Positions 8,833-17,171 of a DNA stretch of 64,000 nucleotides are shown one piece after another (positions within the stretch are counted from its first letter, which is position 1; every line of letters starts with the position of its first letter). Source of the stretch: Agrobacterium fabrum str. C58 (GTDB taxonomy: Bacteria; Pseudomonadota; Alphaproteobacteria; Rhizobiales; Rhizobiaceae). A program made the translations under genes and the position numbers. The notes beneath the pieces were generated by a model. That model had not been told where the DNA came from. It ran no database searches and saw only the letters and a list, made by a program, of their open reading frames with translations. Location of the stretch: positions 308,001 through 372,000 of the forward strand of contig NC_003062.2 in the NCBI RefSeq assembly GCF_000092025.1, in the 5' to 3' direction.

Positions 8833-9546
8833 GTGATTCTAACTGCCCATTAACCATTGCTGCCGTAACGTGACAAATGCATGTCAGATGGACGACAGGA
8901 AAAGCATAATAAAAACAATCATTTACTGGAGGTCTCCCTGAAGGTGGGAAGCTTTCTCTACGGAAGTCGCGGCTAGTTTTGAGTCAAGCAGATTTTTATT
9001 TTTTTGGTAAAATCGGCTCTCAAAAATTGCCAAAATTGAATCTCATTGATTCATAAGCGATTCTGCTTCGTACCTCGTCGGTGATGCAAAACGGCCTTTG
9101 TGAGTCAATGGCCGATCTGAGTTTTTGCAGAAAAAACGCCATTGATCTCTCCCCACGATCCTGCCTAAATGCATTCCAACAAGGGGTGCGGAGCTCAGTC
9201 CACAGATTATCTCGATGATCATATCGACGATATTCACCTTCTTGCTAGCGGATCTTTCGAGATCCGTTTTTTCAGGTCATGGAGCTTTTTGTGCCGTTTC
9301 GGTCTCGGAACGGGAAGGAGCTTTTTGTCCTCAAAAATGCGCCTTAAGGTTGTAACGAAAGGAGCGTTTTTAGCGTGTCGCAGGTCTCTCCATGAGGGGG
9401 AGTGAAATGGGATAACCGACTCGCAAACGAGTAGTCGCCTTTGTCGTTCTTTCGAGGGGAACGCTGGGGGCAAAATAAACGAGGGGGATCCCTGGCGGTC
9501 GATATTTGATCGTCAGGCTATGATTGGCAATTTGAAAGGCGGCAAT
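8833..9546. other. Long non-coding region between rpsT and dnaA
   Basis: About 700 bases without a convincing gene. It is AT-rich at its 5' end and contains a TTAACCAT (8850-8857, the reported alphaproteobacterial CtrA-type 8-mer), the dyad TGACA-N6-TGTCA (8871-8886), seven GANTC sites (8835, 8981, 9038, 9048, 9059, 9102, 9418), an orphan terminator (9249-9272), three copies of GGAGC(T/G)TTTTT (9281, 9317, 9361) and a hairpin just before dnaA (9492-9516). Short open frames here have no good ribosome binding site or recognisable product. I did not see a cluster of DnaA boxes, so I do not call it the replication origin. It is most likely the complex dnaA control region, possibly with a small RNA. 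Confidence 0.6.
9249..9272 (+). terminator. Orphan intrinsic terminator with UUCG loop
   Basis: CGGATCT and AGATCCG form a perfect 7-bp stem around the stable tetraloop TTCG, followed by six T. No gene ends upstream of it: rpsT already has its own terminator 417 bases earlier. It therefore probably ends a small RNA or attenuates a dnaA leader transcript. The reverse strand lacks a U-tract. Confidence 0.75.
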
Positions 9547-11109
9547 ATGCAATTGAATTTGGCGATGGGTGCGGTGGCTGATGGGGACCGCGCACCAAAG
9601 GCATGTGATGCAGCTTGCTCAGAAGCGGCAGGGGATAAATCGGCAATGATGCATGATGCGCTGTTTGAACGTTTTAGCGCGCGGCTCAAGGCACAGGTTG
9701 GTCCCGAGGTCTATGCAAGCTGGTTTGCACGGCTCAAACTCCATACCGTTTCGAAAAGCGTCGTCCGCTTTACCGTTCCGACGACCTTTCTGAAGTCCTG
9801 GATCAACAACCGTTACATGGATCTGATCACCAGCCTCGTTCAGAGCGAGGATCCGGATGTGCTGAAGGTGGAGATTCTTGTCCGCTCGGCCAGCCGTCCG
9901 GTTCGCCCGGCGCAGACCGAAGAACGGGCGCAGCCCGTTCAGGAGGTTGGTGCGGCTCCGCGTAACAAGTCCTTCATTCCGTCGCAGTCCGCGACAGCGC
10001 CTGCGGCTCAGCCTATGGCGGCGCAGGCGACCCTGCGTCAGGGTGGTTCCGGGCCGCTGTTCGGCTCGCCGCTCGATACACGCTTTACCTTTGATACCTT
10101 TGTTGAAGGGTCGTCCAACCGTGTCGCCCTTGCGGCGGCAAAAACGATCGCCGAAGCTGGCGCTGGCGCCGTGCGCTTCAATCCGCTGTTCATTCATGCG
10201 GGGGTCGGCCTCGGTAAGACGCATCTTCTGCAGGCCATTGCCAATGCAGCCATCGACAGCCCGCGCAATCCGCGCGTGGTCTATCTGACGGCCGAATATT
10301 TCATGTGGCGTTTTGCGACTGCGATCCGCGACAATGACGCGCTGACGCTGAAGGACACGCTGCGCAATATCGACCTTCTCGTCATCGACGACATGCAGTT
10401 CCTGCAGGGCAAGATGATCCAGCACGAATTCTGCCACCTGCTGAACATGCTGCTCGACAGCGCCAAGCAGGTCGTGGTTGCGGCTGACCGTGCGCCCTGG
10501 GAGCTGGAGTCGCTCGATCCGCGTGTCCGTTCCCGTCTTCAGGGCGGTATGGCGATCGAGATCGAAGGCCCTGATTACGACATGCGCTACGAAATGCTCA
10601 ACCGTCGCATGGGCTCTGCGCGTCAGGATGATCCGTCTTTCGAAATTTCGGACGAAATTCTGACCCATGTGGCCAAAAGCGTGACGGCGAGCGGTCGCGA
10701 GCTTGAAGGCGCCTTCAACCAGCTGATGTTCCGACGCTCTTTCGAGCCGAACCTCTCGGTTGACCGTGTCGATGAACTGCTGTCGCACCTCGTTGGCAGC
10801 GGTGAGGCCAAGCGTGTCCGTATCGAGGATATTCAGCGCATCGTCGCCAGGCACTATAATGTGTCGCGGCAGGAACTGGTGTCCAACCGTCGCACCCGCG
10901 TCATCGTCAAACCGCGCCAGATCGCCATGTATCTGGCCAAGATGTTGACGCCGCGCTCATTTCCCGAGATCGGTCGTCGTTTCGGCGGTCGCGACCACAC
11001 CACGGTTCTTCACGCGGTGCGCAAGATCGAGGATCTGATTTCCGGCGATACAAAGCTCGGCCACGAGGTTGAGCTACTGAAACGCCTGATCAACGAAAAC
11101 AACGCATGA
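9547..11109 (+). CDS. dnaA: Chromosomal replication initiator protein DnaA
   Basis: The AAA+ initiator that binds DnaA boxes and melts the origin. Domain I is visible ([11 protein letters not shown]), then a proline/glutamine/alanine-rich linker, Walker [12 protein letters not shown], Walker [11 protein letters not shown], sensor segments, and the C-terminal helix-turn-helix with the signature [17 protein letters not shown] choose the ATG at 9547 (MQLNLAMG), preceded by AAAGGCGG; this gives 520 residues. An in-frame ATG at 9520 and one near 9648 (MHDALFERF, where most homologues begin) are alternatives, so the first 33 or so residues are uncertain. A strong terminator follows immediately. Upstream GANTC sites suggest cell-cycle methylation control. 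Confidence 0.97.
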   Translation: MQLNLAMGAVADGDRAPKACDAACSEAAGDKSAMMHDALFERFSARLKAQVGPEVYASWFARLKLHTVSKSVVRFTVPTTFLKSWINNRYMDLITSLVQSEDPDVLKVEILVRSASRPVRPAQTEERAQPVQEVGAAPRNKSFIPSQSATAPAAQPMAAQATLRQGGSGPLFGSPLDTRFTFDTFVEGSSNRVALAAAKTIAEAGAGAVRFNPLFIHAGVGLGKTHLLQAIANAAIDSPRNPRVVYLTAEYFMWRFATAIRDNDALTLKDTLRNIDLLVIDDMQFLQGKMIQHEFCHLLNMLLDSAKQVVVAADRAPWELESLDPRVRSRLQGGMAIEIEGPDYDMRYEMLNRRMGSARQDDPSFEISDEILTHVAKSVTASGRELEGAFNQLMFRRSFEPNLSVDRVDELLSHLVGSGEAKRVRIEDIQRIVARHYNVSRQELVSNRRTRVIVKPRQIAMYLAKMLTPRSFPEIGRRFGGRDHTTVLHAVRKIEDLISGDTKLGHEVELLKRLINENNA

Positions 11110-11137
11110 AAAAAAGCGGCCTTCGGGCCGCTTTTTT
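11109..11137 (+). terminator. Rho-independent terminator of dnaA
   Basis: AAAAAAGCGGCC and GGCCGCTTTTTT form a perfect stem around a TTCG tetraloop, starting at the last base of the dnaA stop codon. The A-tract on the other side makes it bidirectional, so it can also end the convergent rph-rdgB-hemW transcript. Confidence 0.9.
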
Positions 11138-11178
11138 ATTGAATTCTCGTTATCGGGTTCAGCCGGGTGGCGCTGGCC

Positions 11179-12387
11179 TCAGCAGGCGAGATCGGCCACC
11201 ACGGCATCCAGAATAAGCATGCCGGAGGGTGTGCAGCGCAGGCGGGAATTGCCGAGCCTTTCCACGAAACCGTGCTGAAGGAGAAACTCCTCCTTTTCCG
11301 GGTCGAGGTCGCGGCCGGAGAGATCGCTCCAACGGGCGAGATCGATGCCTTCGCGCAGGCGAAGGCCCATCAGCAGCAATTCATCAGCCTGTTCATCGAC
11401 ACCGAGCAATTCCTGGTCGACCATGCCATGGCCTTCCCGCTCAACGGTTTCGAGCCAGGTCTCGGGGTGCCGCTCGGTAGCGGTGGCGAGCTTGGAAGCG
11501 CCACGCGTCAGGCGTCCATGCGCACCGGGGCCGATGCCGGCATAATCGCCATATCGCCAGTAGGTGAGGTTATGGCGGCTTTCGGCGCCGGGCCGGGCGT
11601 GATTGGAAACCTCATAGGCCGGCATGCCGTAACGCTCGGTGATTTCCTGCGTCGCCTCATAAAGCACGGCCGAATGTTCGCCATCCGGAACGATGAGCTT
11701 GCCGGCCTTGTGCAGGCCATAAAAGGGTGTGCCTTCCTCGATCGTCAGCTGATAGAGCGACAGATGGTCGACGGCATAGGAGACAGCCTCCTTCAGTTCG
11801 GCGTCCCATTCGGCCACCGTCTGGTTCGGGCGGGCATAGATGAGATCGAAGGACATACGCGGAAAAATCTCCCGCGCCAACCGAATGGCTTTCAAGGCAT
11901 CGGCGACATCATGCAGGCGGCCGAGGAATTTCAGGTCGCGGTCATTCAGTGCCTGCACGCCGAGCGAGACACGATTGACGCCTGCCGCCCGATAACCCCG
12001 AAACCGTTCTGCCTCGACGCTGGAAGGATTAGCCTCCATGGTGATCTCGATACCATCAGGCACATGCCAGAAACGCGAGATGCCATCCAGTAGCGCACCG
12101 ACCGTCTGTGGGTCCATCAGCGAAGGCGTACCGCCGCCCATGAAAATGCTGGTGACGACGCGCGGGCCGCTCAGCGTCCGCATATGTTCCATTTCACGCA
12201 GGAAAGCCGCCGTAAACCGTTCCTGATCCACCGGCCGGTGGCGGACATGGCTGTTGAAATCGCAATAGGGGCATTTGGCCGCGCAGAAGGGCCAGTGCAG
12301 ATAGATCCCGAAACCGGGATCGCCCGTATCCGGCAGAAGCGATGCGCCGGGGGCAGAAAGTTGGTGCTCCCCGACCATCGGGTTCAT
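11179..12387 (-). CDS. hemW: Radical SAM heme chaperone HemW
   Basis: A 402-residue radical SAM protein. The cluster motif is [13 protein letters not shown], that is CxxxCxxC followed by Asp-Phe; true HemN coproporphyrinogen dehydrogenases have a further Cys there, so HemW is the better call. GIYLHWPFC just before it and the C-terminal HemN-type domain are also typical. HemW is reported to bind heme and deliver it to membrane respiratory proteins. It is often annotated as oxygen-independent coproporphyrinogen III oxidase. Its ATG overlaps the rdgB stop by four bases (ATGA); it is the last gene of rph-rdgB-hemW. Confidence 0.93.
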   Translation of the reverse strand: MNPMVGEHQLSAPGASLLPDTGDPGFGIYLHWPFCAAKCPYCDFNSHVRHRPVDQERFTAAFLREMEHMRTLSGPRVVTSIFMGGGTPSLMDPQTVGALLDGISRFWHVPDGIEITMEANPSSVEAERFRGYRAAGVNRVSLGVQALNDRDLKFLGRLHDVADALKAIRLAREIFPRMSFDLIYARPNQTVAEWDAELKEAVSYAVDHLSLYQLTIEEGTPFYGLHKAGKLIVPDGEHSAVLYEATQEITERYGMPAYEVSNHARPGAESRHNLTYWRYGDYAGIGPGAHGRLTRGASKLATATERHPETWLETVEREGHGMVDQELLGVDEQADELLLMGLRLREGIDLARWSDLSGRDLDPEKEEFLLQHGFVERLGNSRLRCTPSGMLILDAVVADLAC

Positions 12388-13028
12388 GCCTCCAGGCAGG
12401 TTTCTACGAATTTTTTGAACGCCCGGGCGCGGTGAGAAAGTGCGAAAGCGTCGCCATGTTTCCAGCCGTGTTTTTCATCCGCGCTCATTTCGCCGAATGT
12501 GGTGTCATATCCATCGGGTTTAAAGATGGGATCATAACCGAAACCGCTCGTACCGCGCGGCGGCCACACCACGGTGCCTTCGACCTCGCCACGGAAATAT
12601 TCGACATGCCCATCCGGCCAGGCCAGGCACAGCACGCTGACAAAGCGGGCCGTGCGATCTTCCGGCTTGGAGGCTCCGCGCTCGGCCAGCGCATCCTCGA
12701 CCTTCTGCATCGCCATGGCGAAATCGCGCGTGCCATCGGCCGTTTCCGCCCAATTGGCGGTATAGACACCGGGTGCACCATCGAGCGCGTCAATCACGAG
12801 GCCGGAATCGTCGGACAATGCCGGCAGGCCGGACGCCTTCGCAGACGCGAGCGCCTTGATGGCGGCATTTTCCTCGAAGGTAGTACCCGTCTCTTCCGGC
12901 TCGGAGAAGTTCAGCTCCGCCGCCGATTTGGCGGAGAAACCGAAAGGCCCGATCAGATCGGCGATCTCGGCGATCTTGCCCTTGTTGTGGCTGGCGACGA
13001 CGATCGTTCTGGTATCGAGCTTGCGCAT
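12384..13028 (-). CDS. rdgB: Non-canonical purine NTP pyrophosphatase (dITP/XTP)
   Basis: A 214-residue housecleaning enzyme that hydrolyses dITP, ITP and XTP to monophosphates and so keeps deaminated purines out of DNA and RNA. Conserved motifs are [13 protein letters not shown] at the N-terminus, [13 protein letters not shown] with the metal-binding acidic residues, and [12 protein letters not shown] choose the ATG at 13028 ([18 protein letters not shown]); the upstream extension would overlap rph. It is 17 bases after rph and overlaps hemW by ATGA, so all three genes are almost certainly one transcript. Confidence 0.96.
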   Translation of the reverse strand: MRKLDTRTIVVASHNKGKIAEIADLIGPFGFSAKSAAELNFSEPEETGTTFEENAAIKALASAKASGLPALSDDSGLVIDALDGAPGVYTANWAETADGTRDFAMAMQKVEDALAERGASKPEDRTARFVSVLCLAWPDGHVEYFRGEVEGTVVWPPRGTSGFGYDPIFKPDGYDTTFGEMSADEKHGWKHGDAFALSHRARAFKKFVETCLEA

Positions 13029-13045
13029 GACGTTTTCCTGTCGGC

Positions 13046-13762
13046 TCAGGCGATTGCCTGTTTCTGAAGGGCAACCAGTTCGCTGCAACCGGCCTTGGCA
13101 AGACCGAGCAGCGTCAGGAACTCTTCCTCCGAGAAGGGCGCACCTTCCGCCGTTCCCTGAACCTCGACGATGCCGCCGGAACCGGTAATCACGAAATTCG
13201 CGTCGGTCTCGGCGGAAGAGTCTTCCAGATAATCGAGATCGATCACCGGCTGCTTGGCGAAGATACCGCAGGAGATCGCGGCGATATGGTCCTTCAGAAC
13301 CTTCTCGACCTTGATCATGTTACGGGTTTCCATCCACTTCAGGCAGTCATGCAGGGCAATCCATGCACCGGTAATGGAGGCGGTGCGGGTGCCGCCATCG
13401 GCCTGGATGACATCGCAGTCGATGCTGATCTGGCGTTCGCCAAGGGCCTGCAGGTCAACGACGGCGCGCAGCGAGCGGCCGATGAGGCGCTGGATTTCCT
13501 GCGTGCGGCCGCCCTGCTTGCCGGAAGCAGCCTCACGCTTCATGCGTTCATTGGTAGAGCGTGGCAGCATGCCGTATTCAGCGGTGACCCAGCCCTTGCC
13601 GCTGTTGCGCAGCCACGGCGGCGTCTTTTCTTCAAGGCTTGCGGTGACGAGCACATGCGTGTCGCCGAATTTCACGAGACAGGAGCCTTCGGCATGCTTC
13701 GAGAAATTGCGCTCGAAGGAAACCTTGCGCATCTGGTCGGTTTTTCTGCCTGAAGGCCGCAT
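13046..13762 (-). CDS. rph: Ribonuclease PH
   Basis: A 238-residue phosphorolytic 3'-5' exoribonuclease that trims the 3' ends of tRNA precursors. The start [14 protein letters not shown] is the family N-terminus, followed by [29 protein letters not shown] and [15 protein letters not shown], which form the phosphate- and RNA-binding core. The frame is open for 45 codons further upstream, but that part overlaps the hrcA promoter region and is not conserved-looking. First gene of rph-rdgB-hemW, divergent from hrcA, an arrangement common in Rhizobiales. Confidence 0.97.
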   Translation of the reverse strand: MRPSGRKTDQMRKVSFERNFSKHAEGSCLVKFGDTHVLVTASLEEKTPPWLRNSGKGWVTAEYGMLPRSTNERMKREAASGKQGGRTQEIQRLIGRSLRAVVDLQALGERQISIDCDVIQADGGTRTASITGAWIALHDCLKWMETRNMIKVEKVLKDHIAAISCGIFAKQPVIDLDYLEDSSAETDANFVITGSGGIVEVQGTAEGAPFSEEEFLTLLGLAKAGCSELVALQKQAIA

Positions 13763-13832
13763 ATGATCCACTCTCCATGTTGGTTCCTGCCTTCTAAGGT
13801 GCGCTCCGGGCTTTTGCAAAGCCAATTTCCGT

Positions 13833-13861
13833 TTTGCCCCGGCGTTGCAACGCATTATATT
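13833..13861 (+). promoter_or_regulatory. Candidate sigma-70 promoter of hrcA
   Basis: TTGCCC (13833-13838) and TATATT (13856-13861) with a 17-base spacer lie 38 bases before the hrcA ATG. No CIRCE repeat is present here, so hrcA does not appear to autoregulate through this element. Confidence 0.5.
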
Positions 13862-13898
13862 GGCGTAAAGTAGATTTGGACGATAAAGAACGGACAAG

Positions 13899-14990
13899 AT
13901 GGGTTTTTCAGCACCGCTTTCAAAAGATCAGGCATCGCTGCTCGATGAGCGGTCGCGGGAAATTTTCCGGCGCATCGTCGAAGGTTATCTCGATACGGGC
14001 GAGCCGCTCGGATCGCGCAGCCTGTCGCGGCTTCTGCCGATGTCGCTTTCCCCGGCCTCCGTCCGCAACGTCATGAGCGACCTGGAGGAGCTTGGTCTCA
14101 TCTATTCGCCGCATATCAGCGCCGGACGCCTGCCCACGCAGACGGGGCTGCGCTTCTTCGTGGATGCCTTCATGCAGGTGGGCGATCTTCCTGCCGATGA
14201 GCGGGCGAATATCGACCGTCAGATCGGGCCGGTTGCCGGCCACGAACAATCGCTGGAAGGTTTGCTGACGGAAGCGAGCCGCATGCTGTCAGGCATGTCG
14301 CGCGGGGCTGGCCTCGTGCTGACGGCCAAGAATGATGTCATCCTCAAACATGTCGAATTCATCAGGCTCGAGCCCACCAAGGCGCTCGCGGTGCTGGTCG
14401 GCGATCACAATCAGGTCGAAAACCGTATCATCGAATTGCCGGCCGGCATCTCCTCTTCGCAATTGACCGAGGCGGCGAATTTCATCAATGCCCACCTGTC
14501 CGGACAGACGCTGCAGGAGTTACGCGGGCAGTTCCAGACCCAGCGTACGGAGTTGCAGTCGGAACTCGGCATGCTGGCGCAGGATCTCGTGGAGCGTGGT
14601 CTCGCTATATGGGCGGGCGACAATGAGGAAGGCAAGCTCGGCCGGCTCATCGTTCGCGGCCGCTCCAACCTGCTCGAGGGCCTCGCTGGTGAGGAAGATA
14701 TCGATCGGGTACGCATGTTGTTCGACGATCTCGAGCGTAAGGAAAATCTGATCGAGATTCTCAATCTGGCGGAAAGCGGTTCAGGGGTCAGGATTTTCAT
14801 CGGCTCTGAAAACAAGCTGTTTTCGCTCTCCGGTTCCTCTCTCATCGTCGCGCCCTATCGCGATGAGGAAAATCGTGTCGTGGGTGCTGTCGGCGTCATC
14901 GGGCCTACCAGGCTGAACTATGCCCGTATCGTACCGATGGTCGATTATACCGCGCAGATCATGGCGCGCCTTTCCCGCAAACAGAGATAG
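13899..14990 (+). CDS. hrcA: Heat-inducible transcription repressor HrcA
   Basis: A 363-residue repressor that binds CIRCE operators (typically before groESL) and is kept active by GroEL. The N-terminal winged helix includes [16 protein letters not shown] and the recognition segment [16 protein letters not shown], followed by [16 protein letters not shown]. The C-terminal GAF-like/inserted dimerisation region ends with [19 protein letters not shown], the family signature. It is divergent from rph and is followed 114 bases later by grpE, the usual alphaproteobacterial order. Confidence 0.97.
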   Translation: MGFSAPLSKDQASLLDERSREIFRRIVEGYLDTGEPLGSRSLSRLLPMSLSPASVRNVMSDLEELGLIYSPHISAGRLPTQTGLRFFVDAFMQVGDLPADERANIDRQIGPVAGHEQSLEGLLTEASRMLSGMSRGAGLVLTAKNDVILKHVEFIRLEPTKALAVLVGDHNQVENRIIELPAGISSSQLTEAANFINAHLSGQTLQELRGQFQTQRTELQSELGMLAQDLVERGLAIWAGDNEEGKLGRLIVRGRSNLLEGLAGEEDIDRVRMLFDDLERKENLIEILNLAESGSGVRIFIGSENKLFSLSGSSLIVAPYRDEENRVVGAVGVIGPTRLNYARIVPMVDYTAQIMARLSRKQR

Positions 14991-15037
14991 GACACATCAG
15001 CAAGATCAGAGAATGCGGCAAGCTTTTTGCCGCAAGC

Positions 15038-15068
15038 CTTGATTTTTGCCCGTCAAAGCTCGATATCG
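15038..15068 (+). promoter_or_regulatory. Possible heat-shock (RpoH) promoter of grpE
   Basis: CTTG (15038-15041), a 17-base spacer, then CTCGATATCG (15059-15068), a partial match to the alphaproteobacterial RpoH pattern CTTG-N17/18-CYTATNTNNG. The -10 part is imperfect, so this is tentative. A hairpin GCGGCAA/TTGCCGC at 15015-15033 lies just upstream and could partly end hrcA transcription. Confidence 0.3.
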
Positions 15069-15104
15069 GGCCCAACCCAATAACAGTCTAATCTGGAGAA
15101 CGTC

Positions 15105-15740
15105 ATGACCGACGATACAAAAAAGCCCGGACCTGACGCGGACGTCGCGGAAGAGTTTGTCGATCCTGCCCAGGCAGGTGAAGAACAGGCCGAAACGGCA
15201 GAGCCCGATCCGGTGGAACTGCTCAAGGCTGAGAACGCCGATCTGCGCGATAAATTCCTCCGCCTTGCAGCCGAGATGGACAATCTTCGCCGCCGCACCG
15301 AGCGTGACGTCAAGGATGCCAAGGCCTATTCGCTGGCCGGTTTTGCCCGCGACATGCTTGCCGTTTCCGATAATCTTCGCCGCGCGCTGGAAGCCATTCC
15401 GGACGAACTCAAGACCAATGGCGAAGCCGGTCTCAACGGCCTGATCGAAGGCGTGGAAATGACCGAGCGCTCGATGCTGTCGACGCTGGAGCGCCACGGT
15501 GTGAAGAAGATCGATGCCGAAGGCCAGAAATTCGACCCGAATTTCCATCAGGCCATGTTCGAAGTTCCGAACACGGCGGTTCCCAACAATACCGTACTTC
15601 AGGTCATTCAGGCCGGTTTCACCATCGGTGACCGCGTTCTGCGCCCCGCGATGGTGGGTGTCGCCAAGGGCGGCCCGAAGGCTGAACCCTCCGCATCGGC
15701 CGAGCCGGGCACGTCGTCTCTTAATGAAAAGGACGCGTGA
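15105..15740 (+). CDS. grpE: Nucleotide exchange factor GrpE
   Basis: A 211-residue DnaK co-chaperone that releases ADP from DnaK. After an acidic disordered N-terminus (about residues 1-40) comes the long dimerising helix ([20 protein letters not shown]) with the [10 protein letters not shown] segment, then the beta-domain with [22 protein letters not shown] and [19 protein letters not shown], all diagnostic of the family. GGAG lies before the ATG. A terminator follows directly. It is downstream of hrcA but separated by a likely promoter. Confidence 0.97.
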   Translation: MTDDTKKPGPDADVAEEFVDPAQAGEEQAETAEPDPVELLKAENADLRDKFLRLAAEMDNLRRRTERDVKDAKAYSLAGFARDMLAVSDNLRRALEAIPDELKTNGEAGLNGLIEGVEMTERSMLSTLERHGVKKIDAEGQKFDPNFHQAMFEVPNTAVPNNTVLQVIQAGFTIGDRVLRPAMVGVAKGGPKAEPSASAEPGTSSLNEKDA

Positions 15741-15760
15741 GGCATTTATCCTTCCGTCAT

Positions 15761-15789
15761 AAAAAACGCGCCTTCAGGGCGCGTTTTTT
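15761..15789 (+). terminator. Bidirectional terminator between grpE and ptsN
   Basis: AAAAAACGCGCC and GGCGCGTTTTTT pair around a five-base loop. A-tract and U-tract on the two sides allow it to serve grpE and the convergent ptsN. Confidence 0.88.
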
Positions 15790-15821
15790 ATTGTCGTTAA
15801 ACTGACAGGATAGGCCCGCGA

Positions 15822-16283
15822 TCAGGCCGCCGTCGCCTGTTCCTGATTGAGGAAGGCGTAGATCGCCGTGTCGGAATCGGTGGCGCGCAGCTTGGTCACC
15901 AGTTCAGGATCGCGTAGCGCCCGCGCAATGCGCGACAGCGCCTTCAGGTGATCCGCGCCAGCGCCTTCTGGCGCGAGCAGCAGGAAAACCAGATCGACCG
16001 GCTGGTCGTCCAAAGCTTCGAAATCGACCGGGGTTTCAAGACGTGCGAAGACGCCGGTAATCTGATGAATGCTGTTGAGCTTGCCATGCGGAATGGCAAT
16101 GCCATGACCCACACCGGTGGAGCCGAGTTTCTCACGCTGGAGGATGACGTCGAAAACTTCCCGTTCCGAGACCCCGGTAATTCTGGCTGCCTTTGCGGCC
16201 AGCTCCTGAAGCAACTGCTTTTTGGAATTCACCTTGAGGGCGGGAATAATCGCATCTTGTTGCAGCAAATCTGCCAACGCCAT
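15822..16283 (-). CDS. ptsN: Nitrogen PTS enzyme IIA (EIIA-Ntr)
   Basis: A 153-residue PTS EIIA type 2 domain. It accepts phosphate from NPr on a histidine and regulates targets such as potassium transport and nitrogen- or stress-linked functions rather than sugar uptake. The phosphorylated histidine is His66 in AIPHGKL, preceded by GSTGVGHGIA. No transmembrane or EIIB parts are present. It is the last gene of the lptC-lptA-lptB-rpoN-hpf-ptsN series, the usual partner of rpoN in proteobacteria. Confidence 0.95.
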   Translation of the reverse strand: MALADLLQQDAIIPALKVNSKKQLLQELAAKAARITGVSEREVFDVILQREKLGSTGVGHGIAIPHGKLNSIHQITGVFARLETPVDFEALDDQPVDLVFLLLAPEGAGADHLKALSRIARALRDPELVTKLRATDSDTAIYAFLNQEQATAA

Positions 16284-16365
16284 TCTCTTTTTCCTTCATG
16301 CCATCGAGACGATGCAGGAGGCAGATGCGCCTTGGCGCTCTGCCTCCCACGTCTTGTCAGACTGT

Positions 16366-16938
16366 TCAGCTCTTGATCGTTTCCGCGTCGATCCAGCCAA
16401 TATTGCCGTCATGACGTCGGTAAACGATGTTGAGATATTCCTTGCCCGGGCTGCGGAACAGCAGAACCGGCTCGTCGGTCATGTCGAGCGCCATCACGGC
16501 GCTGGCGACTGACATTGTCTTAATCTGTTTCGAGCTCTCCGCCACAATGGTGGGTGCATAATCCTCGGGGACCTCGTGGTCCTCATCGGGAACAGCATCC
16601 ATCACCGTATAGGCGATTTCCGGGAGCGCGCCGTTCGAACCACTGTGATGGTCCTTCAGTTTGCGCTTGTAACGACGCAGGCGCTTCTCGATCCGCTCAG
16701 CGGCAGCATCGAAGCTGGCTTGCGGATCGTTCGCCTGACCCGCCGCATGCAATACGACGCCGGTATCGAGATGCAGCTTGCAATCGGCCGCAAAACGCGA
16801 TCCGGACTTCTCCACGGTTACCTGGCCTGAATACCCCCCATCGAAGTATTTGGTAACTGCCAGACCTATATTGTCCTCAATCCGCTGACGGAAAGATTCA
16901 CCGATCTCCATATGTTTACCAGATACACGCACACTCAT
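16366..16938 (-). CDS. hpf: Long-form ribosome hibernation promoting factor
   Basis: A 190-residue protein with an N-terminal S30AE domain (MSVRVSGKHMEIGESFRQ, then AAERIEKRLRRYKRKLKDH) and a C-terminal dimerisation domain (MALDMTDEPVLLFRSPGKEYLNIVYRRHDGNIGWID). The two-domain layout marks it as long HPF, which forms 100S ribosome dimers in stationary phase. The ATG at 16938 has AAAGGAAA upstream; the open frame continues 20 codons further but without a signal. It follows rpoN and precedes ptsN. It is often annotated as sigma-54 modulation protein. Confidence 0.95.
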   Translation of the reverse strand: MSVRVSGKHMEIGESFRQRIEDNIGLAVTKYFDGGYSGQVTVEKSGSRFAADCKLHLDTGVVLHAAGQANDPQASFDAAAERIEKRLRRYKRKLKDHHSGSNGALPEIAYTVMDAVPDEDHEVPEDYAPTIVAESSKQIKTMSVASAVMALDMTDEPVLLFRSPGKEYLNIVYRRHDGNIGWIDAETIKS

Positions 16939-17171
16939 GGAAATTTTCCTTTTTGTAGTGATTTGCGAGTACCAGCTTACGTCAAGCCGCGCGCGCATCC
17001 AAGCGTTTCGAAGGCCTTAAAAAGCCTTCATTCGAATTTTACGCCCATGGACGGAGGAGATTATTCCGTTACAAATGACCTTGCTGACGTGTGCGGCGGG
17101 CTTCTAGCCCCTGCCGTGACAAGAGTCAATGGTGCGGCAAAAAACCGCCGCAAACGTGATCGCCGCGTTGC

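Noticed and set aside
9043..9405. Short open frames of 64 and 78 codons in the rpsT-dnaA gap
   Set aside because: No good ribosome binding site, no recognisable protein, and one runs across the orphan terminator.
8833..9546. Replication origin next to dnaA
   Set aside because: No cluster of TTATCCACA-type boxes is visible, and in related Rhizobiales the origin is not beside dnaA.
9619..10854. 411-codon open frame opposite dnaA
   Set aside because: Shadow of the dnaA reading frame, without a ribosome binding site or domain.
13763..13898. CIRCE operator between rph and hrcA
   Set aside because: I looked for TTAGCACTC-N9-GAGTGCTAA and found no convincing match.
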